Source of the DNA: Blautia schinkii DSM 10518
Lineage (GTDB): Bacteria; Bacillota; Clostridia; Lachnospirales; Lachnospiraceae
Direction: 5' to 3'
NCBI GenBank assembly: GCA_000702025.1
Contig: JNKJ01000022.1
Span: 57,478-121,477, forward strand
DNA: 64,000 nucleotides
Part shown: piece after piece, positions 1 to 8,674 of the stretch
Position numbering within the stretch: position 1 is the stretch's first letter
Layout: the number at the start of each line of letters is the position of its first letter
Made by a program: the position numbers and the translations under genes
Notes under the pieces: model-generated
Told to the model about the DNA's origin: nothing
The model's database searches: none
Seen by the model: the letters and a program-made list of their open reading frames with translations, nothing else

Positions 1-1
1 C

Positions 2-649
2 GATGTGGCTACGGCTCCGGTTTTCCGCTGGATGCTGAATACCGCGGTGGTGACGGTGCTTGGGACGCTCAGCGTGCTTGCTGTAGATGTGCTTGCGGCA
101 TATGCACTGTCCAGGCTTCACGTCCCTTTTGCGGGAAAAATCATCACTATGATCGTCTGGGTTATGACAATACCCGGAATCGTTACCCTGTTCCCGTCTT
201 TTTACATGTTTAAGAACCTGGGGCTTCTCAACGGCTTTGTTCCGCTGATGCTGCCTTATACCTCCAATGCCATGGGCGTCTTCCTGATTTACAACTTTTT
301 AAAGGACTTCCCGGTTGCACTTGAGGAGGCGGCGATCATAGACGGGGCTTCGCTGTTTACGGTTCTGCGGAAGGTTATTTTTCCATCCATCAAGCCGGTG
401 GTCATGACGCTGGGCTTCATAACCTTTTTGAATATTTATAATGATTATCTGTGGCCGTCCATTGTCATTCAGAATAATGAGATGAAAACCCTTACGGTTG
501 GAATCGGTTCTCTTGTAATGGGAGCAAACTTCGTAAACCCGGGAGTTATGATGGCTGCGACTGTGTTCGCTGTATTTCCCGCGCTGGTGCTGTTTTTGAT
601 GGTGAATAAATACATTGTAAAAGGAGTAACGAATGTTGGAATTAAGTAA
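2..649 (+). CDS. ABC sugar transporter permease, MalG-type (5' end outside window)
   Basis: This is the inner-membrane permease subunit of a carbohydrate ABC importer (binding-protein-dependent transport inner membrane component, MalG/LacG side). The reading frame is open to the left edge, so the N-terminus is missing. Several hydrophobic membrane segments are visible. The cytoplasmic EAA loop that contacts the ATPase reads EEAAIIDGAS followed by IFPSIKP. The stop overlaps the start of the GH43-like gene by 17 bp, so permease and glycosidases form one operon and the imported sugar is probably an oligosaccharide trimmed by them. The exact substrate cannot be read from the sequence. Confidence 0.9.
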   Translation, partial: DVATAPVFRWMLNTAVVTVLGTLSVLAVDVLAAYALSRLHVPFAGKIITMIVWVMTIPGIVTLFPSFYMFKNLGLLNGFVPLMLPYTSNAMGVFLIYNFLKDFPVALEEAAIIDGASLFTVLRKVIFPSIKPVVMTLGFITFLNIYNDYLWPSIVIQNNEMKTLTVGIGSLVMGANFVNPGVMMAATVFAVFPALVLFLMVNKYIVKGVTNVGIK

Positions 650-1637
650 AAGCCTGGGCCTTTTCTCCGGCGTGCGCGCTCCCGGCCTTCATAAAGCAGG
701 AGATATCCATATGCGTGACCCGTTTATCTTTACGGACCGAAGCAGAGGGCTGTATTTCCTGTTCGGAACTACGGTTGAAATATGTGACGGCGCTGCCAAT
801 GTGGACCCTTATTTTGAAGTCTATGTGAGCAGTGATCTCAGGAATTTTGAAGGCCCCTTCGTTGCATTTCGGCCGGAAAAGGGATTTTTCGGGGTGAAGC
901 ATTATTGGGCTCCGGAGGTTTATGAATACAGGGGCGCTTACTATATGTTTGCAACCTTTAAGGGCGGAATCGGAGAGGACAGAGGGACGGCGATACTTAA
1001 GGCGGATTTGCCGGAAGGACCGTACAGACCCCACAGCAGGGGACATGTTACTTTGAAAGGGCATGAATGCCTGGACGGAACTCTTTATCTGGAGGAGGGG
1101 AAGCCCTGGATTGCTTTCTGCCATGAGTGGACGGAAATGTATTTCGGCACGATCAAGGCGCTTCCTCTGGAGGAGGATTTGACGGCGAGTACGGCTTCGA
1201 AGCCAATCCTAATCGTGGATACGGAGAAGGATGAGATTCCCTGGATTCGTCATATGGAGGACCCGAGAGTGGAGAAGAAGGGGTATCTGACCGATGCGCC
1301 GTTTTTTCACAGAACGGCTGACGGGCGTCTTATGATGCTGTGGTCCAGCTATTCGGTGAAGGGATACAAAGGCAGCGGAAGCGGCGGTTATGTGACCGCG
1401 GTATGCAGGAGTCTGTCAGGCAGCATAAAAGGACCATGGCAGCATGAGGAGGAGCTTCTTCTTGATGAAAATACGGGACATGCTTCTCTGTTTTATGACC
1501 TGGAGGGGAAGCTCAGGCTTGTTTCCCATGGGAATGATACGCTTCATGGATTGGAATATCCGGTGATTTATTATGTGCGAGAGGAGGAGAATCTGAAAAT
1601 TGTTAGAGAAGGAGAAGAATGGTATGTACCGCAGTGA
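633..1637 (+). CDS. Glycoside hydrolase family 43-like enzyme
   Basis: This 334-residue protein without a signal peptide is probably a cytoplasmic beta-xylosidase or arabinofuranosidase acting on imported oligosaccharides. The N-terminal motif MRDPFIF (Asp29) matches the general-base blade of the five-bladed propeller of GH43/GH117-type enzymes, and WAPEVYEYRGAYYMF is the typical second-blade signature. A ribosome site AAGGAG lies inside the upstream permease gene, 17 bp of which it overlaps; its own stop overlaps the GH2 gene by 14 bp. Family is fairly sure; the substrate is inference. Confidence 0.82.
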   Translation: MLELSKSLGLFSGVRAPGLHKAGDIHMRDPFIFTDRSRGLYFLFGTTVEICDGAANVDPYFEVYVSSDLRNFEGPFVAFRPEKGFFGVKHYWAPEVYEYRGAYYMFATFKGGIGEDRGTAILKADLPEGPYRPHSRGHVTLKGHECLDGTLYLEEGKPWIAFCHEWTEMYFGTIKALPLEEDLTASTASKPILIVDTEKDEIPWIRHMEDPRVEKKGYLTDAPFFHRTADGRLMMLWSSYSVKGYKGSGSGGYVTAVCRSLSGSIKGPWQHEEELLLDENTGHASLFYDLEGKLRLVSHGNDTLHGLEYPVIYYVREEENLKIVREGEEWYVPQ

Positions 1638-3381
1638 ATATCCAAGACCTGAGTTTAAAAGGGCAGAGTGGAAATCTCTGAATGGGCCGTGGAGCTTCTG
1701 CTTTCCGGGAGAAGAGGAAAGAAGGATTGAGGTGCCCTTTGTATTTCAAAGTGAGTTAAGCGGAATCGGTGATAACAGAATGTGCGATTCTGTTACTTAC
1801 CGGCGTGAGTTTACAGTGCCTTCAGAATGGAAGGGAAGACGTATAAAAATTCATTTCGGAGCCGTGGATTATGTCTGTGAGGTGCGGATTAATGGACAGC
1901 TCACAGGGCGCCATCAGGGCGGAAATACCCCATTTTCCCTGGACATCACGGAATGTCTGAACTGGGAAAAGGAAGAGCTTCAGGTGGATGTGTGGGACCC
2001 GTGTGCGGACGAAACTATTCCCAGAGGAAAGCAGTATTGGAAAGCAGAACCGGAATCAATCTGGTATACGCGAAGCACGGGAATCTGGCAGAGCGTCTTT
2101 CTTGAGCCGGTTGCTCCGCTGCATTTTTCTTATCTGCATTTTACCCCGGATATTGACAGCGGGAAGGTTGAGATTGCATTTAAGACAGAGGGTTTTGCGG
2201 ATGAAAAAACAGGAGTAAGGGCAGAGTTTGACATTTATTTTAAGGGGGATAAGGTTTTTAGCGGCGGTATGGAGCTTTTGGAGGCTTATGGGCGCTTGGA
2301 GGTATCGTTGTTTGACAGACATATTTTCCGTACCATGAATCATGACGGTGGATGGTGCTGGTCTCCGGAGTCTCCGAATTTATTTGAGGTTAAAGCTGCC
2401 CTGGTGCGTGACAGCCAAGCGTTGGATGAGGTGGAAGCATATTTTGGTATGCGGAAGATTGAGACGAAGGACGGTATGATCTACCTGAATAACCGGCCTT
2501 ATTATCAGAAACTGATTCTGGACCAGGGATATTGGCCCGGCGGACTTATGACGGCTTCTGATGAGCAGGACTATGTGCGTGATATTGAGATGGCCAAGGC
2601 TATGGGGTTCAACGGCTGCCGTAAGCATCAGAAAACAGAGGACCCGGTATTCCTTTATTATGCGGATAAGCTGGGATTTCTCGTATGGTCAGAGATTGGC
2701 GCCTGTGCGTCCTATTCCCCGGAGGCGTCTCAGAGAACAATGAGCGAGTGGAGCGAGGCAGTGCAGAGGGACTATAACCATCCCTGTATTGTGGCCTGGG
2801 TGGTTCTCAATGAAAGCTGGGGCGTGCCCAATATCCGGTTTGACAAGATGCAGCAGGCTCATTCATTGGCTTTATACTATAATGTGAAGTCCATGGACGC
2901 GACGCGTCTTGTGGTATCCAATGACGGCTGGGAGCTGACAAAGACGGACATCTGCTCCATACATAACTATGCCCACGGCGGAAGAGGCGAGACAGAAACC
3001 CACAAAGCATTCCGCAAGAGCTTGTCGGACAAAGAGAACCTTCTCAAAGCGCAGCCCGCGGGACGTCAGATTTATGCCGACGGCTTTGCCTATGAGGGAG
3101 AACCAATCCTCCTTACAGAATTCGGCGGTCTGGCCTACAAGAAGGATGAGGAAAAGGGCTGGGGATACACCACAATTGAGAATGAGGAAGAATTTCTGGA
3201 GGCCTATGGACGGATTTTGGCAGATATCAGGGATTCGCAGGCAATCTTTGGCTTCTGTTATACCCAGCTGTGCGACGTAGAGCAGGAGGTCAACGGACTG
3301 CTGACTTATGATAGGAAGTATAAAATCGAACCGGAGCTGATTAAGAAAATTAACGATTCTGTGGATAAAAGATATTTGTGA
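1624..3381 (+). CDS. Glycoside hydrolase family 2 protein
   Basis: This GH2 enzyme (beta-galactosidase, beta-glucuronidase or beta-mannosidase group) has 585 residues. It has the N-terminal jelly-roll sugar-binding domain (LNGPWSF start), an immunoglobulin-like domain and a TIM barrel. The acid/base is in the LNESWG motif (Glu397) and the nucleophile in LTEFGG (Glu499). The ATG at 1624 is preferred over an upstream TTG at 1600 because AGGAG sits about 8 nt before it. It is the last gene of the sugar operon and a stem-loop terminator follows at 3479. No signal peptide is seen, so it probably acts in the cytoplasm. Confidence 0.88.
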   Translation: MYRSEYPRPEFKRAEWKSLNGPWSFCFPGEEERRIEVPFVFQSELSGIGDNRMCDSVTYRREFTVPSEWKGRRIKIHFGAVDYVCEVRINGQLTGRHQGGNTPFSLDITECLNWEKEELQVDVWDPCADETIPRGKQYWKAEPESIWYTRSTGIWQSVFLEPVAPLHFSYLHFTPDIDSGKVEIAFKTEGFADEKTGVRAEFDIYFKGDKVFSGGMELLEAYGRLEVSLFDRHIFRTMNHDGGWCWSPESPNLFEVKAALVRDSQALDEVEAYFGMRKIETKDGMIYLNNRPYYQKLILDQGYWPGGLMTASDEQDYVRDIEMAKAMGFNGCRKHQKTEDPVFLYYADKLGFLVWSEIGACASYSPEASQRTMSEWSEAVQRDYNHPCIVAWVVLNESWGVPNIRFDKMQQAHSLALYYNVKSMDATRLVVSNDGWELTKTDICSIHNYAHGGRGETETHKAFRKSLSDKENLLKAQPAGRQIYADGFAYEGEPILLTEFGGLAYKKDEEKGWGYTTIENEEEFLEAYGRILADIRDSQAIFGFCYTQLCDVEQEVNGLLTYDRKYKIEPELIKKINDSVDKRYL

Positions 3382-3478
3382 ATGGTTGTGTGATAAATAA
3401 ATGAATCAGCCTGCCCGAGGAGAAAGCATGGGATGGCTGGTTGGATTTGTGAAGTACCTTATACTCTGTAAGCACCAT

Positions 3479-3524
3479 GAAAAAGTGTGAAACCCTGGCA
3501 ATTTAATAGGATTCACACTTTTTC
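3479..3524 (+). terminator. Rho-independent terminator, also copy 1 of a 46-bp palindromic repeat
   Basis: A perfect 13-bp stem (GAAAAAGTGTGAA paired with TTCACACTTTTTC) encloses a 20-nt loop with CCCTGGCAATTTAATAGG. It lies about 100 bp after the GH2 stop. The same sequence, whole or in part, recurs at 17575, 18237 and 22283, so it is both a terminator and a member of a small repeat family. Confidence 0.75.
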
Positions 3525-3753
3525 TGTGGTAGATGTTATTCGGTTACTGCGCTTTTGGGAAAATACGCTTGTTTTCTAAAACTACTATGAGAGCTTCATG
3601 GATGGTTTTAAGAATATATAAGAAGTATAAAATTACACGCCTTTAACAATATGAAATAAACGGAATTTCCCTGTCTCAGAATAGGGAGAATCCAGGTGAA
3701 ATACGGCTTCTGTGTCAATTCAACAAAAAAATAAAAAAATTTCAAAAAAACAC

Positions 3754-3782
3754 TTGCTTTTTTTTTGAAAGTATTATATACT
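3754..3782 (+). promoter_or_regulatory. Promoter of tRNA-Glu
   Basis: A -35 box TTGCTT (3754-3759) and a -10 box TATACT (3777-3782) are separated by exactly 17 bp. They lie about 20 bp before the tRNA. Confidence 0.7.
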
Positions 3783-3801
3783 AAGCAAGTCGTAAGGACA
3801 T

Positions 3802-3873
3802 GGCCAGTTGGTCAAGGGGTTAAGACGCCGCCCTCTCACGGCGGAAACACGGGTTCGATTCCCGTACTGGCTG
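3802..3873 (+). tRNA. tRNA-Glu (anticodon CTC)
   Basis: The cloverleaf can be drawn in full. The acceptor stem is GGCCAGT with ACTGGCT (a G-U closing pair), there is a D-arm, an anticodon stem CCGCC/GGCGG with loop CTCTCAC giving anticodon CTC, and a T-arm with GTTCGATTC. CCA is not encoded. The T-arm and 3' acceptor half are the left part of the 72-bp direct repeat that marks the attachment site of the neighbouring element, and integration leaves this copy of the tRNA intact. Confidence 0.95.
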
Positions 3874-3917
3874 CTTCAAAACCATTGATTTTACTGGGGT
3901 TGTGAGACTTCGGTAAA
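3846..3917 (+). repeat. Left attachment site (attL), 72-bp direct repeat
   Basis: It begins in the 3' strand of the tRNA-Glu anticodon arm, covers the T-arm and acceptor end, and continues 44 bp beyond the tRNA. It is identical to 16941-17012. Confidence 0.9.
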
Positions 3918-3942
3918 TCATAAGTACTCAAGCAGGTACTCA

Positions 3943-3974
3943 AAGCAATCTGGAAGCAGATTGCTTTTTATTTT
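3943..3974 (+). terminator. Terminator after tRNA-Glu / attL
   Basis: A 10-bp stem (AAGCAATCTG with CAGATTGCTT, loop GAAG) is followed by TTTATTTT on the + strand. It would stop transcription coming from the tRNA and runs into the 3' end of the convergent integrase gene. Confidence 0.7.
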
Positions 3975-5209
3975 GCTTTTTGGAATTCTGGGATATTGCT
4001 TATAATCTGCACTTTTGCATTTTTGCTTCTGCGATTTCTATGATAATGATTTTCTGTACATGCTATGTCTGTATGCCCCATTTGCCCCATTACTAATCGT
4101 CTATCAACATTGTTGTCTAAAAGAATTGAACCATATGTCTTTCTGATTTTGTGAGGTGACTTTGGACGACAATGTGTTTTTTTACACACATCATACAGTC
4201 TGTTACGGAAGGAAAATGTCTTTAGTCTTTCGCCATCCCTTACAAAAATGAACTCTGTAAAGGTATTGAGAGCTTTAAGCTTACGCATAATCCATAGATA
4301 TTCTTCTGGTAGAGCTACATACCTGATTCCCGCTTCTGTCTTTGGATGTTCCTTAATCTCGAAAGCTGATGTTCCGTCCTCTAATGCATATCTTGTTTCA
4401 CTTCTGCGGATATTCAGACCGGAACCGTCAAAATCAACCCATTTTAATGCAGCAAGTTCACCAACACGCAACCCTGTCACAAACATTAACAGAATGCCTA
4501 GATTTAAGATATCTATATTATTTTCCAGGTATTCAAACATTCTTGACATTTCCTCATCTGTAAAAACTTCCTCGTCATCCTCTTTGATAACCTTTTTGAA
4601 ATCTGAATCTGAGGTGTCAAGTTCCTGGAAAAGTTCCTCTACATTGAAAGAAATGAGTTTTCTTTTCTTCGCACGTTTGAGGAATCCACGGGTAATAGTT
4701 TTCAAGTTTGAAAACGCCTTAGCTGTCATTTCGTACTTTGGAATCTGTTCCTCAAGAAATTCTTCTATGTCCTCAGGAGAGATGGATTTGATTCTTCTCT
4801 TGCCAAATTCTTTATAATGCCTGTCATATGTCTGTCTGTTACGCAGGTGTGTCGCTTTAGAAATCTTTTCAAGCTGTAGCCGCCTGTCGTCCCATTCGGT
4901 AAAGACTTCCTCAATTGTAGGATTTTCTACTTGTTCCTTCCAGTAGGAGACAACAACATCTTCTATCGCTGTTTCGGTTTCTCTTTTCCTCTTTACTCGT
5001 CCTTTTTTCTCATCCGGAAGATAGGTATACCAATGCCCATCTTTACCCTGAAAAATTTTGTAAGGATGTTTCGCTAATAATTCCTCTCTTTTCTTCATTT
5101 CTATTTGCTCTTGTACATACGCTATGTCGATTATACCTGATTCAACAGCATAATTCAATTCTGATTGATGTATAATAATCCCTCCTAGATACGTAAGGTG
5201 AGGACACAA
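3968..5209 (-). CDS. Tyrosine site-specific integrase
   Basis: This phage-integrase family recombinase presumably catalyses integration and excision at tRNA-Glu. It has an N-terminal AP2-like arm-binding domain (FQGKDGHWYTYLP), a SAM-like core-binding domain and a C-terminal catalytic domain. Catalytic residues can be placed at Arg248 (TGLRVGEL), His353 and Arg356 (HKIR), His379 (GQMGHTD) and Tyr389 (ENHYHRN). The gene end is about 50 bp from attL. The start is uncertain: the only good ribosome site (AGGAGG, 5181-5186) lies before ATT/ATA codons near 5173-5179, while the upstream TTG at 5209 has no site. A near-identical but truncated copy is at 17057. Confidence 0.93.
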   Translation of the reverse strand: MCPHLTYLGGIIIHQSELNYAVESGIIDIAYVQEQIEMKKREELLAKHPYKIFQGKDGHWYTYLPDEKKGRVKRKRETETAIEDVVVSYWKEQVENPTIEEVFTEWDDRRLQLEKISKATHLRNRQTYDRHYKEFGKRRIKSISPEDIEEFLEEQIPKYEMTAKAFSNLKTITRGFLKRAKKRKLISFNVEELFQELDTSDSDFKKVIKEDDEEVFTDEEMSRMFEYLENNIDILNLGILLMFVTGLRVGELAALKWVDFDGSGLNIRRSETRYALEDGTSAFEIKEHPKTEAGIRYVALPEEYLWIMRKLKALNTFTEFIFVRDGERLKTFSFRNRLYDVCKKTHCRPKSPHKIRKTYGSILLDNNVDRRLVMGQMGHTDIACTENHYHRNRRSKNAKVQIISNIPEFQKAK

Positions 5210-5294
5210 TGCCCCACCCTAGTTTTTGAATGTGTAGTTTTAATTTGAATGATTTAAAGACATAGAGATTGATACTCTATGTGAGATATGAGCG

Positions 5295-6392
5295 TTAATC
5301 GTCAGACTTGGGGCAGGTGCAGAAGTGAGATAGATTGACACCTTGCTTTGAGAATGTTTCTTTTAATCTGCGGATGTTCTGAATTGCTACAATAGCGTCT
5401 CGTTTTTGAAAGCTTAGACTTGACTCACAGAGTTTCTTTGTTAATATTTCAATGTCATCAGGGTAAAGGAATGGATATTTCTGGTGCATTTCTTTCATGA
5501 ATGTTTCTTCAATATTCATACGATGGATTAGCTGAGGATATTCTTCCTTATTTTTAGCTGTTAGTGGTTTATCAAAAATATGTCCTCTTTGTAACGCCAA
5601 TTCCCATGCTGACCTGCATTCTGCATCTATGCAGTTGAGAGGGTGTCTATAATTCCAAAGAATGAATCCTTCCGCCATATCATCATTGACGGAACATATA
5701 ATATTGTCCGGGTTATCTGCATCTTTGAAAGAATGCGGTGTAGCTACGATAAAATTTCCTTCTGTTGTTAAATCTATCATGCAGAGAATCCTTTCATTTT
5801 CATCTATGGCTATTTTATGTCTGCATTCTTCTACAGTTGTGGAATATCCTGTCAATGTCTTTGCCCGGCCTGCATAAGTAAGTGATATTCCATTCTTTCC
5901 TTCCGGTGGTTCTTCACTGTTCATTTTTTCTACTGTCCCTAGTAATCTGTCAGTATAAAAATCATGTACTTCCTGGATTGTTGCTTTATTTTCATGAAGC
6001 CCTTCACTGATGCCTAAAAAGATAATTCCACGCCACGGCTCTTTGAAAAAATTGCTGTTGATGTACTCATATGCCTTGTTTAGGGCTGTGACAGCTTCTT
6101 CACTCATAATCGTGCCGTTCGTTATCATTTGAATCTGTTCTACATAAACATGATTTTCTATGATTTTATCTACTATATAGGTTATCATTTCAGGATGCAG
6201 CAGCGGTTCGCCGCCTGTAAGTAAAAGCATTTCTATACGCTCTGTCTGTTCAAACAGCTTGTCTATGTACTCTTTCTTGATGACTGAACCTCTGTATGTG
6301 TCCATTGGTTCGCCCGGCTCGTAGCGCATACAATGAGGGCACATGAGATTACAGTCCCTCGTTATTTCAATTTCTAATCCTGCAAATTTCAC
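5295..6392 (-). CDS. Radical SAM domain protein of the integrative element
   Basis: This 365-residue protein carries the radical SAM cluster motif CNLMCPHC (Cys14, Cys18, Cys21) and the LLLTGGEPLLHPE SAM-binding motif. The C-terminus ends with a CTCP pair of cysteines that might bind metal. The start is a GTG at 6392 because AGGAGG lies 6 nt before it; an upstream ATG at 6422 has no ribosome site and would overlap the preceding gene. It follows the excisionase-like gene in the same direction and probably the same transcript. No precursor peptide or partner enzyme is seen nearby, so its substrate is unknown; a peptide- or RNA-modifying role is possible. Confidence 0.8.
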   Translation of the reverse strand: MKFAGLEIEITRDCNLMCPHCMRYEPGEPMDTYRGSVIKKEYIDKLFEQTERIEMLLLTGGEPLLHPEMITYIVDKIIENHVYVEQIQMITNGTIMSEEAVTALNKAYEYINSNFFKEPWRGIIFLGISEGLHENKATIQEVHDFYTDRLLGTVEKMNSEEPPEGKNGISLTYAGRAKTLTGYSTTVEECRHKIAIDENERILCMIDLTTEGNFIVATPHSFKDADNPDNIICSVNDDMAEGFILWNYRHPLNCIDAECRSAWELALQRGHIFDKPLTAKNKEEYPQLIHRMNIEETFMKEMHQKYPFLYPDDIEILTKKLCESSLSFQKRDAIVAIQNIRRLKETFSKQGVNLSHFCTCPKSDD

Positions 6393-6402
6393 GGGGTACC
6401 TC

Positions 6403-6597
6403 CTAACACTTTGAATAATCAAGCTTGATTTGTCTTGTATCTGTGAGCCACTGAGATAAAGCCCCTTGCTCTACCCTGTAGTCTCTTCCTATGCGTACAC
6501 TCGGGAATCCTTCAGTGCGCATTAAGGCCCTTGCTTGTTTAGTGTTGATTTTTAATAATTCCTGTAGTTCTTGTGTTGTGTAAAAATACATGTTCAT
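6403..6597 (-). CDS. Excisionase-like helix-turn-helix protein
   Basis: This 64-residue protein has a MerR/excisionase-type winged helix: a helix with TTQELQELLKI, a recognition helix QARALMRTEG, then the wing FPSVRIGRDYRV. Such proteins direct integrases towards excision. Its start overlaps the stop of the HNH gene (ATGA at 6594-6597). A second ATG at 6591 is better spaced from AGGGAG and may be the true start. The gene lies two genes upstream of the integrase, which fits the role. Confidence 0.75.
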   Translation of the reverse strand: MNMYFYTTQELQELLKINTKQARALMRTEGFPSVRIGRDYRVEQGALSQWLTDTRQIKLDYSKC

Positions 6598-7217
6598 CTC
6601 TCCCTTACTTTTAGGTGTATGTTATTTAGTTCATAGTATCTGGTCTTTCCCTCTGTCCATTGAGGTTGACCAGTAAGAATCTGGTATATTTGCTGCTCTG
6701 ACGATTTGTAATATTCAGCAATTTCAGGTATCTCAGACACATATTTCCATGTTCCTGACTTACGCTGTAGCTGTATGCTAGTGATAGAGTCAAGGAACTT
6801 ATGATATGGCAAATAGACATATTCGAGATTCGTTGCAAAATTGACAGCTATAGAAGGATTCTGCCTGACCTTTCTCTTATGATGAACTTGAAGAGGATAG
6901 TCTAGCGTGAAGTCAGGCTTCTTACACCACACCTCAGCCACTAGCCTATGGACATAGTGCTTTTTCTTCTTCCCATGCTTCGACAGGACAATGCCGGTAT
7001 AACCTGATTCTTCCACAAAGGGTGAAAGCACATGTGGGACCTTACCACACGTAGAAATGATGTTGCCGTATTGACTTATGAATATTTGGGGATATCTTGG
7101 GATTTGGTAGAATTGTTCATCAGGAAAGAGTTTTTGATAAGGTGATTTTTCAGTGCCAACGACCGTTGACTTGACTTTCTTTTCGGATAGCTTTTTAGTG
7201 ACTGGCTGTTTCATCAT
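6594..7217 (-). CDS. HNH endonuclease-like protein (NUMOD4/HNH type)
   Basis: This 207-residue protein has the layout of phage HNH/NUMOD4 homing-type nucleases: an N-terminal YPQIFISQYGNIIS segment, then HRLVAEVW, a VHHKRK core with histidines, and FATNLEYVYLPYHK in the place of the usual asparagine-rich NLEWV motif. The usual HNH asparagines are partly replaced, so activity is uncertain. A C-terminal helix-turn-helix-like segment (IAEYYKSSEQQIYQIL) may bind DNA. The gene is translationally coupled to the small gene before it (ATGA overlap at 7214-7217) and to the excisionase after it. Confidence 0.65.
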   Translation of the reverse strand: MMKQPVTKKLSEKKVKSTVVGTEKSPYQKLFPDEQFYQIPRYPQIFISQYGNIISTCGKVPHVLSPFVEESGYTGIVLSKHGKKKKHYVHRLVAEVWCKKPDFTLDYPLQVHHKRKVRQNPSIAVNFATNLEYVYLPYHKFLDSITSIQLQRKSGTWKYVSEIPEIAEYYKSSEQQIYQILTGQPQWTEGKTRYYELNNIHLKVRER

Positions 7218-7393
7218 GGCAAGTCACCTACTATCTTGTACCCTATGGCTTCTAACTGATAGGACGGGTATGTATGCTTTGCTAATTTCATTGTCATAGG
7301 TTCCTGTGACGGTATGAGTGTAAGTTCCTTTGGCTTAACTTTTGTAGCCTTATATAACCTGCTGTTCTTTATGACGTAAAAATTCTTTTTCAT
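7214..7393 (-). CDS. Small protein of unknown function (59 aa)
   Basis: The frame begins with MKKNFYVIKNSRLYKATKVK and is basic and lysine-rich. The call rests on a textbook ribosome site (AGGAGG, 5 nt before the ATG) and an ATGA stop/start overlap with the HNH gene. I recognise no family. The spacing makes it part of the leftward replication/integration operon. Confidence 0.6.
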   Translation of the reverse strand: MKKNFYVIKNSRLYKATKVKPKELTLIPSQEPMTMKLAKHTYPSYQLEAIGYKIVGDLP

Positions 7394-7530
7394 GTAATCC
7401 TCCTTTGTGTACTTTCTTGGTCATACATATTGTTACATTTGGGGCGTATCTGGATGGACGAAAATATCCATAGATACTGAGGAAATTAAAGGTTGACGTA
7501 TCTTCAAAAAAGTTCAATCCCGTACCCTTT

Positions 7531-8403
7531 TTACTCACCGAAAAAATCTAAAGTTGCACGTTTAATCTCTTCTACGGCATGGAGTACATCTTTTTTAGAA
7601 AAGTATTCTATCCCGTAACGCTTTTTATGATTTTCTGCTCTAACGACAGGATTACTCACTTCTTCAAATCTGGATAACAGATCAATCATCTGAGCCTTGC
7701 AGAAAATGCAGTCTTGGTACTGTATCAGGAAATCGGTCAGGCTCCTAAATCTCACAGGGTATGCGTGCTTACCGCACTTGTATATCTGCTCCAGTACGTC
7801 GTTATAAGCTTTATGGACCTGTTCCAGATTCTTCACAGCTTTATCCCAACGTAAGAACCACTTATGAGTAAATTCTTCCCGGATATCTTTGTCGCTCCAT
7901 CGTTTGCTTCTGACCTCAAAACGCGCTGCTGCCAAATCAGTACCACCGCTCTCAGCCTTCTTGTCGTAGTTCTCACATTCAAAGTAAGAGTTCTTGATAG
8001 CTACTGATAGCTGCTGCTGCGTAAATAAGTCTACTGTTTTGTATGTGTTCTTGACTGAATATGTCACAGCAAGGGCGGATATCAGGTACTTGTTCAGCTT
8101 CGCATAAGCTTTATAATGTTCGTCCTCGTAGGAATCAAAGCGCATGTCCACCCTTGATAAAGAATACTGGTCAATCCCTGCCCCGGCTAAAATAGTCCCT
8201 AAAGCAGTTTCGAATTCACTGAATTTGAAGATATCCCCACAGAGTTTGTTTACATTGATGATACTGGTCATTGTCTCTTTCCTGGTATTGGCTGTAATGC
8301 ACTGCGAAACCTCCTCGTCAATTTCTGCCACGGGAGGGCTTTTGATAGCGATTGTATGAATGCTCCCGGTCAGGTTGTAGTTGTCTCGTTTTTCTTTGTT
8401 CAT
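7531..8403 (-). CDS. Putative replication initiation protein
   Basis: This 290-residue protein resembles the Rep/gene II-type replication proteins of Firmicutes plasmids and filamentous phages in the segments DQYSLSRVDMRFDSYEDEH, then a long alpha/beta body and ARFEVRSKRW. This is a family-level impression, not a match to a named motif; I cannot place a catalytic tyrosine with confidence. The ATG at 8403 is chosen because AGGAG lies 8 nt upstream. A hairpin-rich non-coding stretch lies immediately upstream (8443-9215), which is where a rolling-circle origin would be expected. Alternative: an uncharacterised element protein. Confidence 0.5.
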   Translation of the reverse strand: MNKEKRDNYNLTGSIHTIAIKSPPVAEIDEEVSQCITANTRKETMTSIINVNKLCGDIFKFSEFETALGTILAGAGIDQYSLSRVDMRFDSYEDEHYKAYAKLNKYLISALAVTYSVKNTYKTVDLFTQQQLSVAIKNSYFECENYDKKAESGGTDLAAARFEVRSKRWSDKDIREEFTHKWFLRWDKAVKNLEQVHKAYNDVLEQIYKCGKHAYPVRFRSLTDFLIQYQDCIFCKAQMIDLLSRFEEVSNPVVRAENHKKRYGIEYFSKKDVLHAVEEIKRATLDFFGE

Positions 8404-8460
8404 TGTTTTGCTCCTTTCATTGTGATAAAAACAAGGAGACATCCAATGAATGTCTCCTCT

Positions 8461-8533
8461 TACTCCCCCTTTCGTAAATTACGCAAATCAAGGTGTCGTC
8501 GCAAATGCAATAATAGTCTACATTTCCGACGAT
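8461..8533. repeat. Origin-like repeat unit 1 with hairpin
   Basis: The unit begins TACTCCCCCTTTC, continues with CAAATCAAGG and then an inverted repeat (8495-8507 with 8521-8533, GTCGTCGCAAATG against CATTTCCGACGAT). It ends with CGACGATTGACC and a T-run. It recurs at 8675-8746, and the terminal CGACGATTGACCTTTTTT part alone recurs near 8632-8650. Confidence 0.7.
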
Positions 8534-8674
8534 TGACCTTTTTTTTGATATTTCTACATGTGTCTATATCTCTCCCTTTCATAAGGTACGAGATTTTGGT
8601 ACCCTCATTTTTTTCAATAATAGCGTGAATAATCGACGATTGACCTTTTTTTGTTAGCGTCCCTTTTCCCCTCA

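Noticed and set aside
1600..1623. Upstream TTG start for the GH2 gene
   Set aside because: The ATG at 1624 has the better placed AGGAG and gives the usual family N-terminus.
7350..7538. A 62-codon minus-strand frame with a GTG start after the putative replication gene
   Set aside because: It lacks a ribosome site and overlaps the 59-codon gene at 7214-7393, which has a perfect AGGAGG and a coupled stop/start.
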